Notes under the pieces: generated by a model
Told to the model about the DNA's origin: nothing
Databases searched by the model: none
What the model saw: only the letters and a program-made list of their open reading frames with translations
Made by a program: the position numbers and the translations under genes
Part shown: in pieces, positions 34,130-41,230 of the stretch
How the letters are laid out: each line of letters starts with the position of its first letter
Numbering within the stretch: the stretch's first letter is position 1
Assembly (NCBI GenBank): GCA_963825305.1
Contig: CAWGTA010000004.1
Location: 434,001-498,000 of the forward strand
Reading direction: 5' to 3'
DNA length: 64,000 nt
DNA from: PSRJ01 sp963825305
GTDB lineage: Bacteria > Acidobacteriota > Terriglobia > Bryobacterales > Bryobacteraceae

Positions 34130-34151
34130 AGCCCTGCGGCCGCGCGGGGCT
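34130..34151 (+). terminator. Rho-independent terminator candidate after the GYD gene
   Basis: Stem AGCCCTGCG (34130-34138), loop GCCG, stem CGCGGGGCT (34143-34151), with one G-T pair, followed by TCTTCGGTTT. Likely end of the transcript that began at the pseudokinase gene or at the GYD gene. Confidence 0.6.
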
Positions 34152-34172
34152 TCTTCGGTTTGCGAATTCCCC

Positions 34173-34712
34173 ATGCCTGAATTTCTGGCGCCTGGTGTTT
34201 ACATCGAAGAAGTGCAGAGCCTGGTTCATCCCATCGACGGTGTGTTGACCGGCGCAGCTGGATCCAAGGGCGTGGCAGTCGGCGGGTCTCTTCCCCTCTC
34301 TGGCGGGATTCCCCTCCTCCACTTCTTTCCCATGCAAGGGAGCCGGATCTGGACCGCGCGCACGACCAGCCAGGATCCGGCATGGCAGAACGTCAATGTA
34401 CGCCGTCTGGCTTCCTCCATCGTGCAGGCGATCCATCACCGGCTGCGATCCGCAGTGTTTGAGAACAATGGGCCGGCGCTATGGGCGACGTTGACTTCGT
34501 CAATTGAGGGCTACCTGACAACCGTCTGGCAGTCCGGTGGGTTGCAAGGCAAGAAGCGGCAGGACGCCTTCTTCGTCCGGTGCGACAGCACCACCATGAC
34601 GCAGAATGACATCGACTCCGGCCGCTTCGTAATGATCGTTGGTTTCGCTCCCGTGCGGCCCGCGGAATTCGTCGTACTGCAGATCACCGGTCAGACGAAG
34701 AAGAAGCCCTAG
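34173..34712 (+). CDS. Internally deleted phage tail sheath-like protein
   Basis: A 179-residue protein. Its first 25 residues (MPEFLAPGVYIEEVQSLVHP, then IDGV) are the start of a contractile tail sheath. From residue 55 onwards it matches the sheath C-terminal domain (GSRIWTARTTSQDP, NVNVRRLASSIVQAIHHRLRSAVFE, RQDAFFVRCDSTTMTQNDIDSG, APVRPAEFVVLQI). The several hundred residues between these in full-length sheaths are replaced by about 25 Gly-rich residues (GAAGSKGVAVGGSLPLSGG). No tube, baseplate or other tail gene is nearby. It may be a deletion relic still in frame, or a small stand-alone sheath-fold protein. The domain identification is secure; activity is unknown. Confidence 0.8.
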   Translation: MPEFLAPGVYIEEVQSLVHPIDGVLTGAAGSKGVAVGGSLPLSGGIPLLHFFPMQGSRIWTARTTSQDPAWQNVNVRRLASSIVQAIHHRLRSAVFENNGPALWATLTSSIEGYLTTVWQSGGLQGKKRQDAFFVRCDSTTMTQNDIDSGRFVMIVGFAPVRPAEFVVLQITGQTKKKP

Positions 34713-34717
34713 CCGCC

Positions 34718-35689
34718 ATGCTTCATATCACGGACGGTGACTCCGTAGCCGGCACGCTGAGGGAATCGGGGATACCTGGCGACGTCTCGACTTATGGTGA
34801 TTTGATGTACGAGGGGCCGGCGCCAGGCGGTCTTGACGCCGAAGCCTGGCGCGACACCCGCGCACGCTTCATTACAGAGGCCGGCTATGCCACTCTGGAA
34901 GAGGCTCGGCAGTACCTGCAAGCATGTGACGATACACTCGCTGCTTCCTTACGGCACGAGGAAATAGTGATCTGGCTCGACCACCGTTTGTCCGATAAGC
35001 TAATCCTTATCAGATTGCTTGACTGGTTCAGTCGTCAGAATTTAAGCGATATCAGACTGAGCCTTATTTGTGTTGGGCGCTATCCCGGCACGGATCATTT
35101 TGTCGGGCTTGGAGAACTGAACGCGAACCAATTGGCGTCGTTGGCCGACACGCGCCTTCCGGTCGACGACGCGCAGTTTCACACCGCTCAGGCTGCCTGG
35201 AATGCGTTCACCTCGCCTGATCCCACCGCTATCGAGCGTTTTATCGAGACCGACACGTCGGCGTTACCGTTCGTCGCCACGGCGCTGCGGCGTCACTTGG
35301 AACAGTTCCCCTCGGTCGAGAGCGGCTTGTCCCGCACCGAGCGTCAAGCTCTTTCGGTCCTCCAAGAGCCCGGTTCGCTCTCTGGAAGACGGCTCTTCGC
35401 CGCAGTACAACGACTGGAGGAACAGGTCTTCATGGGGGACCTTTCGTTTTATCGGTTGCTGATCGGTCTTTCCTCCGCACGGCACCCGCTCATTCAGTTA
35501 TCGGATCGCAATCAGCGCAGTCTTGGAGAGGTCACGATCACAGAAGCAGGACGAGACGTCATGGAAGGCCGCGCAGACCACATCGAACTGAACGGTATCG
35601 ATCGATGGCTGGGCGGTGCCCACCTGAAGGGCGACAAAGCCGCATGGCGTTGGGATCGAGTATCCGAACGGCTGGTCGCCCATTCCTAG
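34718..35689 (+). CDS. DUF1835/DUF3658 domain protein
   Basis: A 323-residue soluble protein. The N-terminal DUF1835 begins LHITDGDSVAGTLRESGIPGDV and contains IVIWLDHRLSDKLILIRLLDWF. The C-terminal part (LSRTERQALSVLQEPGSLSGRRLFAAV, FMGDLSFYRLLIGLS, RNQRSLGEVTITEAGRDVM) matches the DUF3658-like region, and the last residues contain RWLGGAHLKGDKAAWRWD, a typical ending. No function is established. ATG is six bases after the sheath-like gene's stop, so the two may be co-transcribed. Confidence 0.82.
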   Translation: MLHITDGDSVAGTLRESGIPGDVSTYGDLMYEGPAPGGLDAEAWRDTRARFITEAGYATLEEARQYLQACDDTLAASLRHEEIVIWLDHRLSDKLILIRLLDWFSRQNLSDIRLSLICVGRYPGTDHFVGLGELNANQLASLADTRLPVDDAQFHTAQAAWNAFTSPDPTAIERFIETDTSALPFVATALRRHLEQFPSVESGLSRTERQALSVLQEPGSLSGRRLFAAVQRLEEQVFMGDLSFYRLLIGLSSARHPLIQLSDRNQRSLGEVTITEAGRDVMEGRADHIELNGIDRWLGGAHLKGDKAAWRWDRVSERLVAHS

Positions 35690-35692
35690 CGA

Positions 35693-36229
35693 CTAACGAA
35701 TTGCCGCTTTGATTATGCTGACCCGCTCCGCCAGACTTCCTTGCTCGACTGAGACCAGTTCAAAGCCGAACTCCCGGTAAGTCTCTTCGTGGATCTTTTC
35801 AAAACGTAGCGCATCCTCAAAGCTGATTCGCCGCGCTTCGGTCGGCGTGATGAAGCCAAGGCTGCGAATGAAGAAGACTCGGTTTTGATAGATCGCTTCT
35901 TTTTGGATGCGCTCCAGTTCACTGGTAAGAAAGGGAGAAAAAGGGTACCCAAGGTGGACTGCTAGCGCCGCGGTACAGACAACGCAACGGTCGTGAAACT
36001 GAACCTCATCGGGTTGATAAGACCCTCGAATCTGACGGTCCCTCTGCAGATGAGCAATGGCATCGATGAACGACGGATGTCTCCAGGGTTCAACCGTTCC
36101 TTGCGCATGCGCGGCGGCGATCACGTCAGTAGCCGCCTCTTCGACTACGCTGAACCCCTCGATTTCTAACTGACGGATGATCGCTGTCTTCCCTGCACCC
36201 GGCGCGCCGGTGATGATGAACCTCCTCAT
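35693..36229 (-). CDS. Small AAA-type ATPase/kinase-like protein (AAA_28)
   Basis: A 178-residue P-loop protein starting at ATG 36229: IITGAPGAGKTAIIRQLE is the Walker A. VEEAATDVIAAAHAQG, QFHDRCVVCTAALAVHL and FIRSLGFITPTEARRISFEDA match predicted nucleotide kinases of the AAA_28 group. The frame is open 41 codons further upstream but the extra region is non-homologous. Substrate unknown; a nucleotide or small-molecule kinase is a reasonable guess. Its start is 22 bases after the NmrA-like gene's stop, on the same strand. Confidence 0.83.
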   Translation of the reverse strand: MRRFIITGAPGAGKTAIIRQLEIEGFSVVEEAATDVIAAAHAQGTVEPWRHPSFIDAIAHLQRDRQIRGSYQPDEVQFHDRCVVCTAALAVHLGYPFSPFLTSELERIQKEAIYQNRVFFIRSLGFITPTEARRISFEDALRFEKIHEETYREFGFELVSVEQGSLAERVSIIKAAIR

Positions 36230-36251
36230 GGCGAGCAGATCCCCGCTCAGG

Positions 36252-37150
36252 CTAAGAAGAAGCCGTGGCCGCCGGCAGGAGCGAGGCGCGCTGCGTTTCC
36301 AGATACGCGGCGACACTCGTGGGGGCGCTTCCCGTAAGTTCCTCAACGGCATTCGACACGACAGCTAGAGTCCCCTTCGCGCGCGCTACATCGAACGAGA
36401 CCACGATATCGGCGAAGGCTTCCGGTATGCCGGCCGCCAGGAGTCCCTTACGCAGTTCCTCCGGGTCCACGTTAACGTAGGTCACCGGACGGCCGGTCAA
36501 TCCGCTGGCGATCTTCGCCAACTCGGCATGCGTCACTACGGCTGGGCCGGTGATGTCCAGAATCTTACGATCCAACCCTCCGCTAAGAGAGCCGCCGCTG
36601 CCACCCGTGCGCAGTCTTCGCGCGTGACGTAGCCGGCTCCACCATCGCCGGCTGCCGCCACCAACTTGCCGGTCGCGACCGCTTGTGGCAGGGACCGCAG
36701 CAGGAAATCGGTGTAGACGTTGTTGCGCAGGATCGTCCACCCCAACGGGCTCGCGGCCAGCGCCTGTTCGGTCCCATAGTGATCCGATGCGAAAGTGACA
36801 GGCGAGCCGGGTTCCGGGCGCGTTAGCGATGTATAGACGACATGCTTCACCCCAGCCCGTACCGCGGCGTCCACCGCGGCACGATGTTGGGCGATGCGCC
36901 GGCCGGGCGTACCCACGGCGTCCGTGCTGATGAGCAGCAGGCGACCGGCTCCGGCGAAAGCGGCGGGGAGCGACGCCGCATCGTCGAAATCGGCTTTACG
37001 AACAACCACACCGCGGCGAGCCAGCTCCGCCAGCTTCTCCGGGTTACGCGTGGTGGCAATCAGCTTCCCCGCCCCTGCGTCCAGCAACAGTTCCAGGACG
37101 CGGCGGCCAAGTTGGCCCGATGCGCCGGTTATCAGCAACGTAGTATCCAT
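36252..37150 (-). CDS. NAD(P)-binding NmrA/SDR-family oxidoreductase, one frameshift
   Basis: Quinone-oxidoreductase-2-like Rossmann protein of about 295 residues. N-terminal nucleotide motif LLITGASGQLGRRVLELLL, then VKHVVYTSLTRP and WTILRNNVYTDF. The frame is broken near 36571-36580; the next frame gives GLDRKILDITGPAVVTHAEL and the C-terminal domain (LRKGLLAAGIPEAFADIVVSFD) to 36252. Related enzymes reduce quinones or azo compounds or act as redox sensors. Upstream lies a parS-like site. It shares its strand with the small ATPase gene. Confidence 0.85.
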
Positions 37151-37209
37151 CGATATGATCCTTTCGGCAGTCTGATTGGATTCCTTGGAAGTCTCTCTGG
37201 ATTCGGGAG

Positions 37210-37225
37210 ATTTTCACGTGAAACA
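37210..37225. promoter_or_regulatory. parS-like ParB-binding site
   Basis: ATTTTCACGTGAAACA differs from the consensus TGTTTCACGTGAAACA at only the first two positions; the inner 14 bases are identical. It is in the intergenic space between the NmrA-like gene and the methyltransferase-GT2 gene. parS sites are bound by ParB and usually cluster around the replication origin. Confidence 0.7.
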
Positions 37226-37315
37226 TTGACCAACGATAACGTTGTGGTCGCCCCGCCTGGCGGACTACGGTAACTCCAGGCGCGACGACAACGCGCCCCG
37301 AGCGGTCGTGTACCC

Positions 37316-39013
37316 GTGCCTACTGCTGCCCCAATCTGTCCTATCTGCACGAGCAAGAAGATGTACTATGCCTTCTCGGTGCAGCAGTCCCGATTGGTGG
37401 AGTGTCGCGACTGCGGGCACATGATGCTGCATCCTCCGCCCAGCGAGGAGGAGTTGAGCCGCATCTACAACGAGCACTATTGGCTCCTGGATGGCAGCGA
37501 TGCGGAGCGGCGTCATTTTGCGGAGCTGAAACAGGCGACGGCGCGTTCTTACCTCGAACTGGTGGGGCGATGCCTGGGCCGGCATGGCGGCCGGCTGCTG
37601 GAAATCGGCTCGGGCGCGGGGGACCTCCTGGCCGCAGCCGCCGATCTTGGCTATGACGCTACCGGTGTGGAGCCCTCCGAATCGTCATGCGACCGTGCAC
37701 GCGAGCGGCTGGGAAACCGCTGCCGGGTGGTCTGCGGCGATGTCGGCGATTTAGCCGAACGAAATTACTACGACGTCTGCGTGATCGCCGATGTGGTGGA
37801 GCACGTCAAAGATCCCCGTGCCTTCCTGGAACGCGTCTACAACCTCGTCAGAGTGGGGGGCGTCGTGGTCATCGCTACGCCCAGCCTGCAATCCTGGTCA
37901 GCGCGACTGATGCGGCATCGGTGGATGGAATTCAAGACCGAGCACTTGCACTACTTCAGCCAGGAGACCCTCCACAGCTTGCTGTTCCAATCCGGCCTGG
38001 AGCCGATTACGGCCTTGCCCGGCGAGAAAGTTCTCAGCCTGGAATACATCGCGGCGCATTTCAGCAGGTACCCGGTTCCACTATTCTCGTTCGCCCTCAG
38101 GCACCTTTCGCGTCTCTTGCCGGCCGCCATCCGCCAGGCGCTTTTCCGGGTGGTTGCGAGCGGGATCATCAGTGTCTCCGTCAAAGTCCCCAAGGCCCAG
38201 CGGCACAAGCTTTCGATCATCGTGCCGGCATTCGATGAAGCAGCCACGTTGGAGCCGGTGTTAGTAAGCCTGATGCAGAAAGACCTGGAGGGCTTCGACA
38301 AAGAGATCGTCATCGTCGAAAGCAACTCCACCGACGGGACGCGCGACATCGTGTTGAAGTACCGGAACCAACCCGGCGTGAAAGTCATCCTGGAAGATCG
38401 GCCGCGGGGCAAAGGCCACGCCGTGCGGACCGGGCTGGCCCACGCGACCGGCGACTTCATCCTCATACAGGACGGTGATCAGGAATACGACATTGAGGAT
38501 TACGATGTGCTGTTGGAACCGCTGGCAGCGGGCAGGCGGGCCTTCATACTCGGTTCGCGCCATGGTGGCCGGACATGGAAGGTTCGGCAGTTCAAAGGCA
38601 AGCCTTTTACGGGCGCGCTCCTGAACGTCGGGCACTGGATCTTCAAAACGATGGTCAATGTGGTTTTCCGGCTCAAGCTGGATGATCCGTTTACCATGTA
38701 CAAAGTGTTCCGCCGCGACTGCATCGCCGGGATTACTTTCGAATGCAACCGGTTCGATTTCGATTATGAGCTGCTGATCAAGATCGTGCGCAAGGGTTAC
38801 AACCCCATCGAGATCCCGGTGAACTACCGTTCGCGAACGTTCAGTGAGGGGAAGAAAGTATCGGTAGTGCGCGACCCCTGGACCTGGGTCCGCGCGATCT
38901 TCAAGTTTCGCTCGGTGGATCTGGACGTCATCGAAGGCTGGCGCGCGAGCCTCGCCCCGAAAGCCTCCCAAGAACTTCCCGTGGCCCTGGACACCAAACT
39001 GATCGATGCCTGA
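37316..39013 (+). CDS. Fusion of zinc-binding SAM methyltransferase and GT2 glycosyltransferase
   Basis: A 565-residue two-domain protein. The N-terminal zinc knuckle uses C8, C11, C30 and C33. The methyltransferase body carries SAM motif LLEIGSGAGDLLAAAADLGY near 92-111 and VIADVVEHVKDPRAF. From about residue 298 a DPM1-like GT2 domain follows: LSIIVPAFDEAATLEPVL, VIVESNSTDGTRDIV, GKGHAVRTGL, LIQDGDQEYD and a C-terminal KVFRRDCIAG region. Both active sites look complete. GTG start at 37316. The next gene overlaps its end by eight bases. Probably methylates and transfers sugar on a lipid-linked substrate at the membrane. Confidence 0.88.
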   Translation: MPTAAPICPICTSKKMYYAFSVQQSRLVECRDCGHMMLHPPPSEEELSRIYNEHYWLLDGSDAERRHFAELKQATARSYLELVGRCLGRHGGRLLEIGSGAGDLLAAAADLGYDATGVEPSESSCDRARERLGNRCRVVCGDVGDLAERNYYDVCVIADVVEHVKDPRAFLERVYNLVRVGGVVVIATPSLQSWSARLMRHRWMEFKTEHLHYFSQETLHSLLFQSGLEPITALPGEKVLSLEYIAAHFSRYPVPLFSFALRHLSRLLPAAIRQALFRVVASGIISVSVKVPKAQRHKLSIIVPAFDEAATLEPVLVSLMQKDLEGFDKEIVIVESNSTDGTRDIVLKYRNQPGVKVILEDRPRGKGHAVRTGLAHATGDFILIQDGDQEYDIEDYDVLLEPLAAGRRAFILGSRHGGRTWKVRQFKGKPFTGALLNVGHWIFKTMVNVVFRLKLDDPFTMYKVFRRDCIAGITFECNRFDFDYELLIKIVRKGYNPIEIPVNYRSRTFSEGKKVSVVRDPWTWVRAIFKFRSVDLDVIEGWRASLAPKASQELPVALDTKLIDA

Positions 39014-39731
39014 AAGCAGCTCGGCTTACTACCAGGACGCCGTCAAGGTACCCCTAGCCGCACGCTTGTCGATCCGCGTGCGGAGGCGCATATTCGACGA
39101 ATTTCTCGCGTGGTATCGGCCGACGGCGGAGACACGGGTGCTGGATGTCGGCGTAACCTGCGACGATTCCTTCGAGGGCTCCAACTTTTTCGAGCAGTGG
39201 TATCCGTACCCGCACAACATCACGTGTGTCGGCATGGAAGACGCATCTCACCTCGAGCAGGATTTTGACGGCCTGACCTTTAAGAAGATCGAAGCCGGCG
39301 AGCCTCTCCCGTTCGCGGACCAGAGTTTCGATCTGGTATTCAGCAATGCCGTGCTGGAGCATACCGGAGATCGTCCATCGCAGCGCAAGTTTCTAGCCGA
39401 GATTTGCCGCGTGGGCCAAGCGTTCTTTGTGACCACGCCCAACCGTTGGTTCCCGGTGGAACACCATACCGGCGTGCCTCTGCTTCACTACCTCCCCTCG
39501 CCGATCTACCGCAACATTCTGCGGAACACGCGGATGCGCTATTGGGCCGATGAGCAGAACCTGAACATGCTGAGCGCGCATTCCCTGCGCGATGTGTTTC
39601 CGCAAAACGCCGCGCCCGAAGTGCGATCCGTATCTCTTTTGGGGTTTCCCTCGAATCTATTGGCTTACGGGCGAGTTAGCGCAAGCGCTGCCAGCAGGAG
39701 CCCACATCCAGGATTACCGAGTACAGCGTGA
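39006..39731 (+). CDS. Class I SAM-dependent methyltransferase
   Basis: A 241-residue methyltransferase: TRVLDVGVTCDDSFEGSNFF carries the SAM-binding motif I (in a slightly unusual DVGVT form), LPFADQSFDLVFSNAVLEHTG motif II, and FVTTPNRWFPVEHHTGVPLLHYLP the region after it. It overlaps the fusion gene by eight bases and so is translated with it. Its last 56 bases overlap the 3' end of the convergent membrane protein gene, and the final residues (ASAASRSPHPGLPSTA) are low-complexity, so the C-terminus may be extended. Likely acts on the same glycan or lipid substrate. Confidence 0.85.
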   Translation: MPESSSAYYQDAVKVPLAARLSIRVRRRIFDEFLAWYRPTAETRVLDVGVTCDDSFEGSNFFEQWYPYPHNITCVGMEDASHLEQDFDGLTFKKIEAGEPLPFADQSFDLVFSNAVLEHTGDRPSQRKFLAEICRVGQAFFVTTPNRWFPVEHHTGVPLLHYLPSPIYRNILRNTRMRYWADEQNLNMLSAHSLRDVFPQNAAPEVRSVSLLGFPSNLLAYGRVSASAASRSPHPGLPSTA

Positions 39732-40995
39732 GCCCGCACACGGCGGCTCGGAACAGGAGGGCCCTTCGTCCACCCGATCGCTGAAGCGCCTGCCACGAGG
39801 CCGCCAGCACACACCAAGAGAGCACGGCCAGTTCAGGAACGAAATCCGCGTCATAGCGTCCCAGGGTAAAACCCCAAAAGGCGAGCAGGGCCAGGATGGC
39901 AAGGGCGGAAGCGTACACGGAATAGATCGTGAACCGGGTCGAGGCCAGCTTGACCGAGTCTCTCACTGCCTGGTTGCGAAGAACGAACGGCAGGCAGAGT
40001 CCGACCAGTGCAATGGGAGCGCCCCACAGCAGGCCAATCGCCGGGTCCGAACCCACTTGCCAGGCCTGTGAAAAGACTAGCGCGTACATGCTGGGCAGCA
40101 GGTTGCTAAGACTGTGCGTGAAGTGATTCCCCAGGTCCGCCGTGCTTCCCAGTAAGGAATAACTCGTTCCGAATTCCAGAGGATTGTGAAACCTCGCGTA
40201 GTTGTACCAGGCCAGAAGTAAGCCGCAGACCATGATCGGGCAGGCGAACGCCAGCACGCGGGAACGAATCCGAAAGAAGAGCAGAGCTGCGATCAACACA
40301 GCCAGCAGAGCCGCAGTCGGCCGGCAGCCTGCCGCCAGGCCGAAGCAGAGACCGGACAGGATGAGCCCGGGCAACCTTGGCACCTGCCGGCCAAGTGAAT
40401 CTGCGAGCAGGGCGAAGCCGCCCATGAGAAAGCAGTACGCGGACGCGATCGCGACTTCATAGAACGAGGGCCGCATAAGCAGAAACAGCACCAGCGAGGA
40501 AGTGCCCAAGGAGAGCACGGCGGTGGCCGCGAGCCAGAAGGGACAGACCCATTTTTCGCGGCGAGCAAGCAGGAAGAACAGCGCGCAGGAGCACGCATAC
40601 CCGCCGATACAGAACAGGGCCACGGCGGCGCGCGTGGGCAGCTGCGAACCCGTCAGAACCTGGTAGGGCAGAAAAAGGACAAGCACGGGCGTCGGGCCGA
40701 AGTACAGATAATACTTCCCTTGATAGAGCGATGCGTCATGGAGACGGTAGGGCGCATTGGCGACGGGGTCGCGGGGATTGGGGAGAGCCAGCAGTCTGGG
40801 GTCAGGCGGAACCAGAAGGCTCGTCCTGCCGGCCAGAAAAGCGTCGGTGAGAAGCGGATAATATTCCGAGGTCTTTCCGGCCCAGTTGGGCGCCGGCCCG
40901 GGCGCGTACGCACTGGCGAAATGCAGAGCTGCGAGTCCAGCGAACAACAATATAAGGAGGAAACGCTGGCCCGTGCTGAAGGATTGGGAAGTCAC
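39676..40995 (-). CDS. Polytopic membrane protein, GT-C-like
   Basis: A 439-residue integral membrane protein with about 11 predicted hydrophobic helices (RFLLILLFAGLAALHFASAY, YLYFGPTPVLVLFLPYQVLTG, LPGLILSGLCFGLAAGCRP, FACPIMVCGLLLAWY and others). The first external loop holds acidic residues (PNWAGKTSEYYPLL), and RPSFYEVAIASAYCF is conserved-looking. Such layout resembles GT-C glycosyltransferases that use polyprenyl-phosphate sugars, but the characteristic aspartate motif is not certain. The same general type of protein is encoded at 44337-45689. It is convergent with the methyltransferase gene and overlaps it by 56 bases. Confidence 0.7.
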   Translation of the reverse strand: MTSQSFSTGQRFLLILLFAGLAALHFASAYAPGPAPNWAGKTSEYYPLLTDAFLAGRTSLLVPPDPRLLALPNPRDPVANAPYRLHDASLYQGKYYLYFGPTPVLVLFLPYQVLTGSQLPTRAAVALFCIGGYACSCALFFLLARREKWVCPFWLAATAVLSLGTSSLVLFLLMRPSFYEVAIASAYCFLMGGFALLADSLGRQVPRLPGLILSGLCFGLAAGCRPTAALLAVLIAALLFFRIRSRVLAFACPIMVCGLLLAWYNYARFHNPLEFGTSYSLLGSTADLGNHFTHSLSNLLPSMYALVFSQAWQVGSDPAIGLLWGAPIALVGLCLPFVLRNQAVRDSVKLASTRFTIYSVYASALAILALLAFWGFTLGRYDADFVPELAVLSWCVLAASWQALQRSGGRRALLFRAAVCGLTLYSVILDVGSCWQRLR

Positions 40996-41086
40996 CTAGG
41001 CTGATCAAATTCTAGCGGTCTAGGAACAGGCCCTCAGTGCTGACGTCCGTAAGGATTGCAACGTATCCTACCGGGAATGCCTTGGC

Positions 41087-41115
41087 TTGACACCAATAGA
41101 TGCTCGCCATACGAT
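41087..41115 (+). promoter_or_regulatory. Strong sigma-70-like promoter for the TPP enzyme gene
   Basis: TTGACA at 41087-41092, 17-base spacer, TACGAT at 41110-41115. The predicted start of transcription near 41122 leaves a leader of about 110 bases that contains the family B palindrome (41138-41204). Confidence 0.6.
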
Positions 41116-41137
41116 GGTCGGCGGCATTCAAGGGCGG

Positions 41138-41204
41138 ACCGCTCCCTTTGGTCACGGCTCAGTAAGTGGCGGCTCGTTACTGAGCCGTGACCGAAGGGAG
41201 CGGT
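41138..41204. repeat. Palindrome family B copy 1, in a predicted 5' leader
   Basis: Arms 41138-41165 and 41177-41204 agree at 27 of 28 positions (core GCTCCCTTTGGTCACGGCTC) around an 11-base loop. The same 22-base outer arm occurs at 57772-57960 with a completely different interior. Here the hairpin sits between a good promoter and the ribosome site of the TPP enzyme gene. Confidence 0.85.
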
Positions 41205-41230
41205 TTCCCACTCGAAGAGGGCAAATATCC

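Noticed and set aside
34173..35689. Prophage or contractile injection cluster
   Set aside because: Only a truncated sheath-like gene is present; there are no tube, baseplate, spike or capsid genes.
37150..37315. Replication origin at the parS-like site
   Set aside because: No DnaA-box cluster, AT-rich unwinding region or dnaA/dnaN/gidA genes are seen; one parS site does not make an origin.
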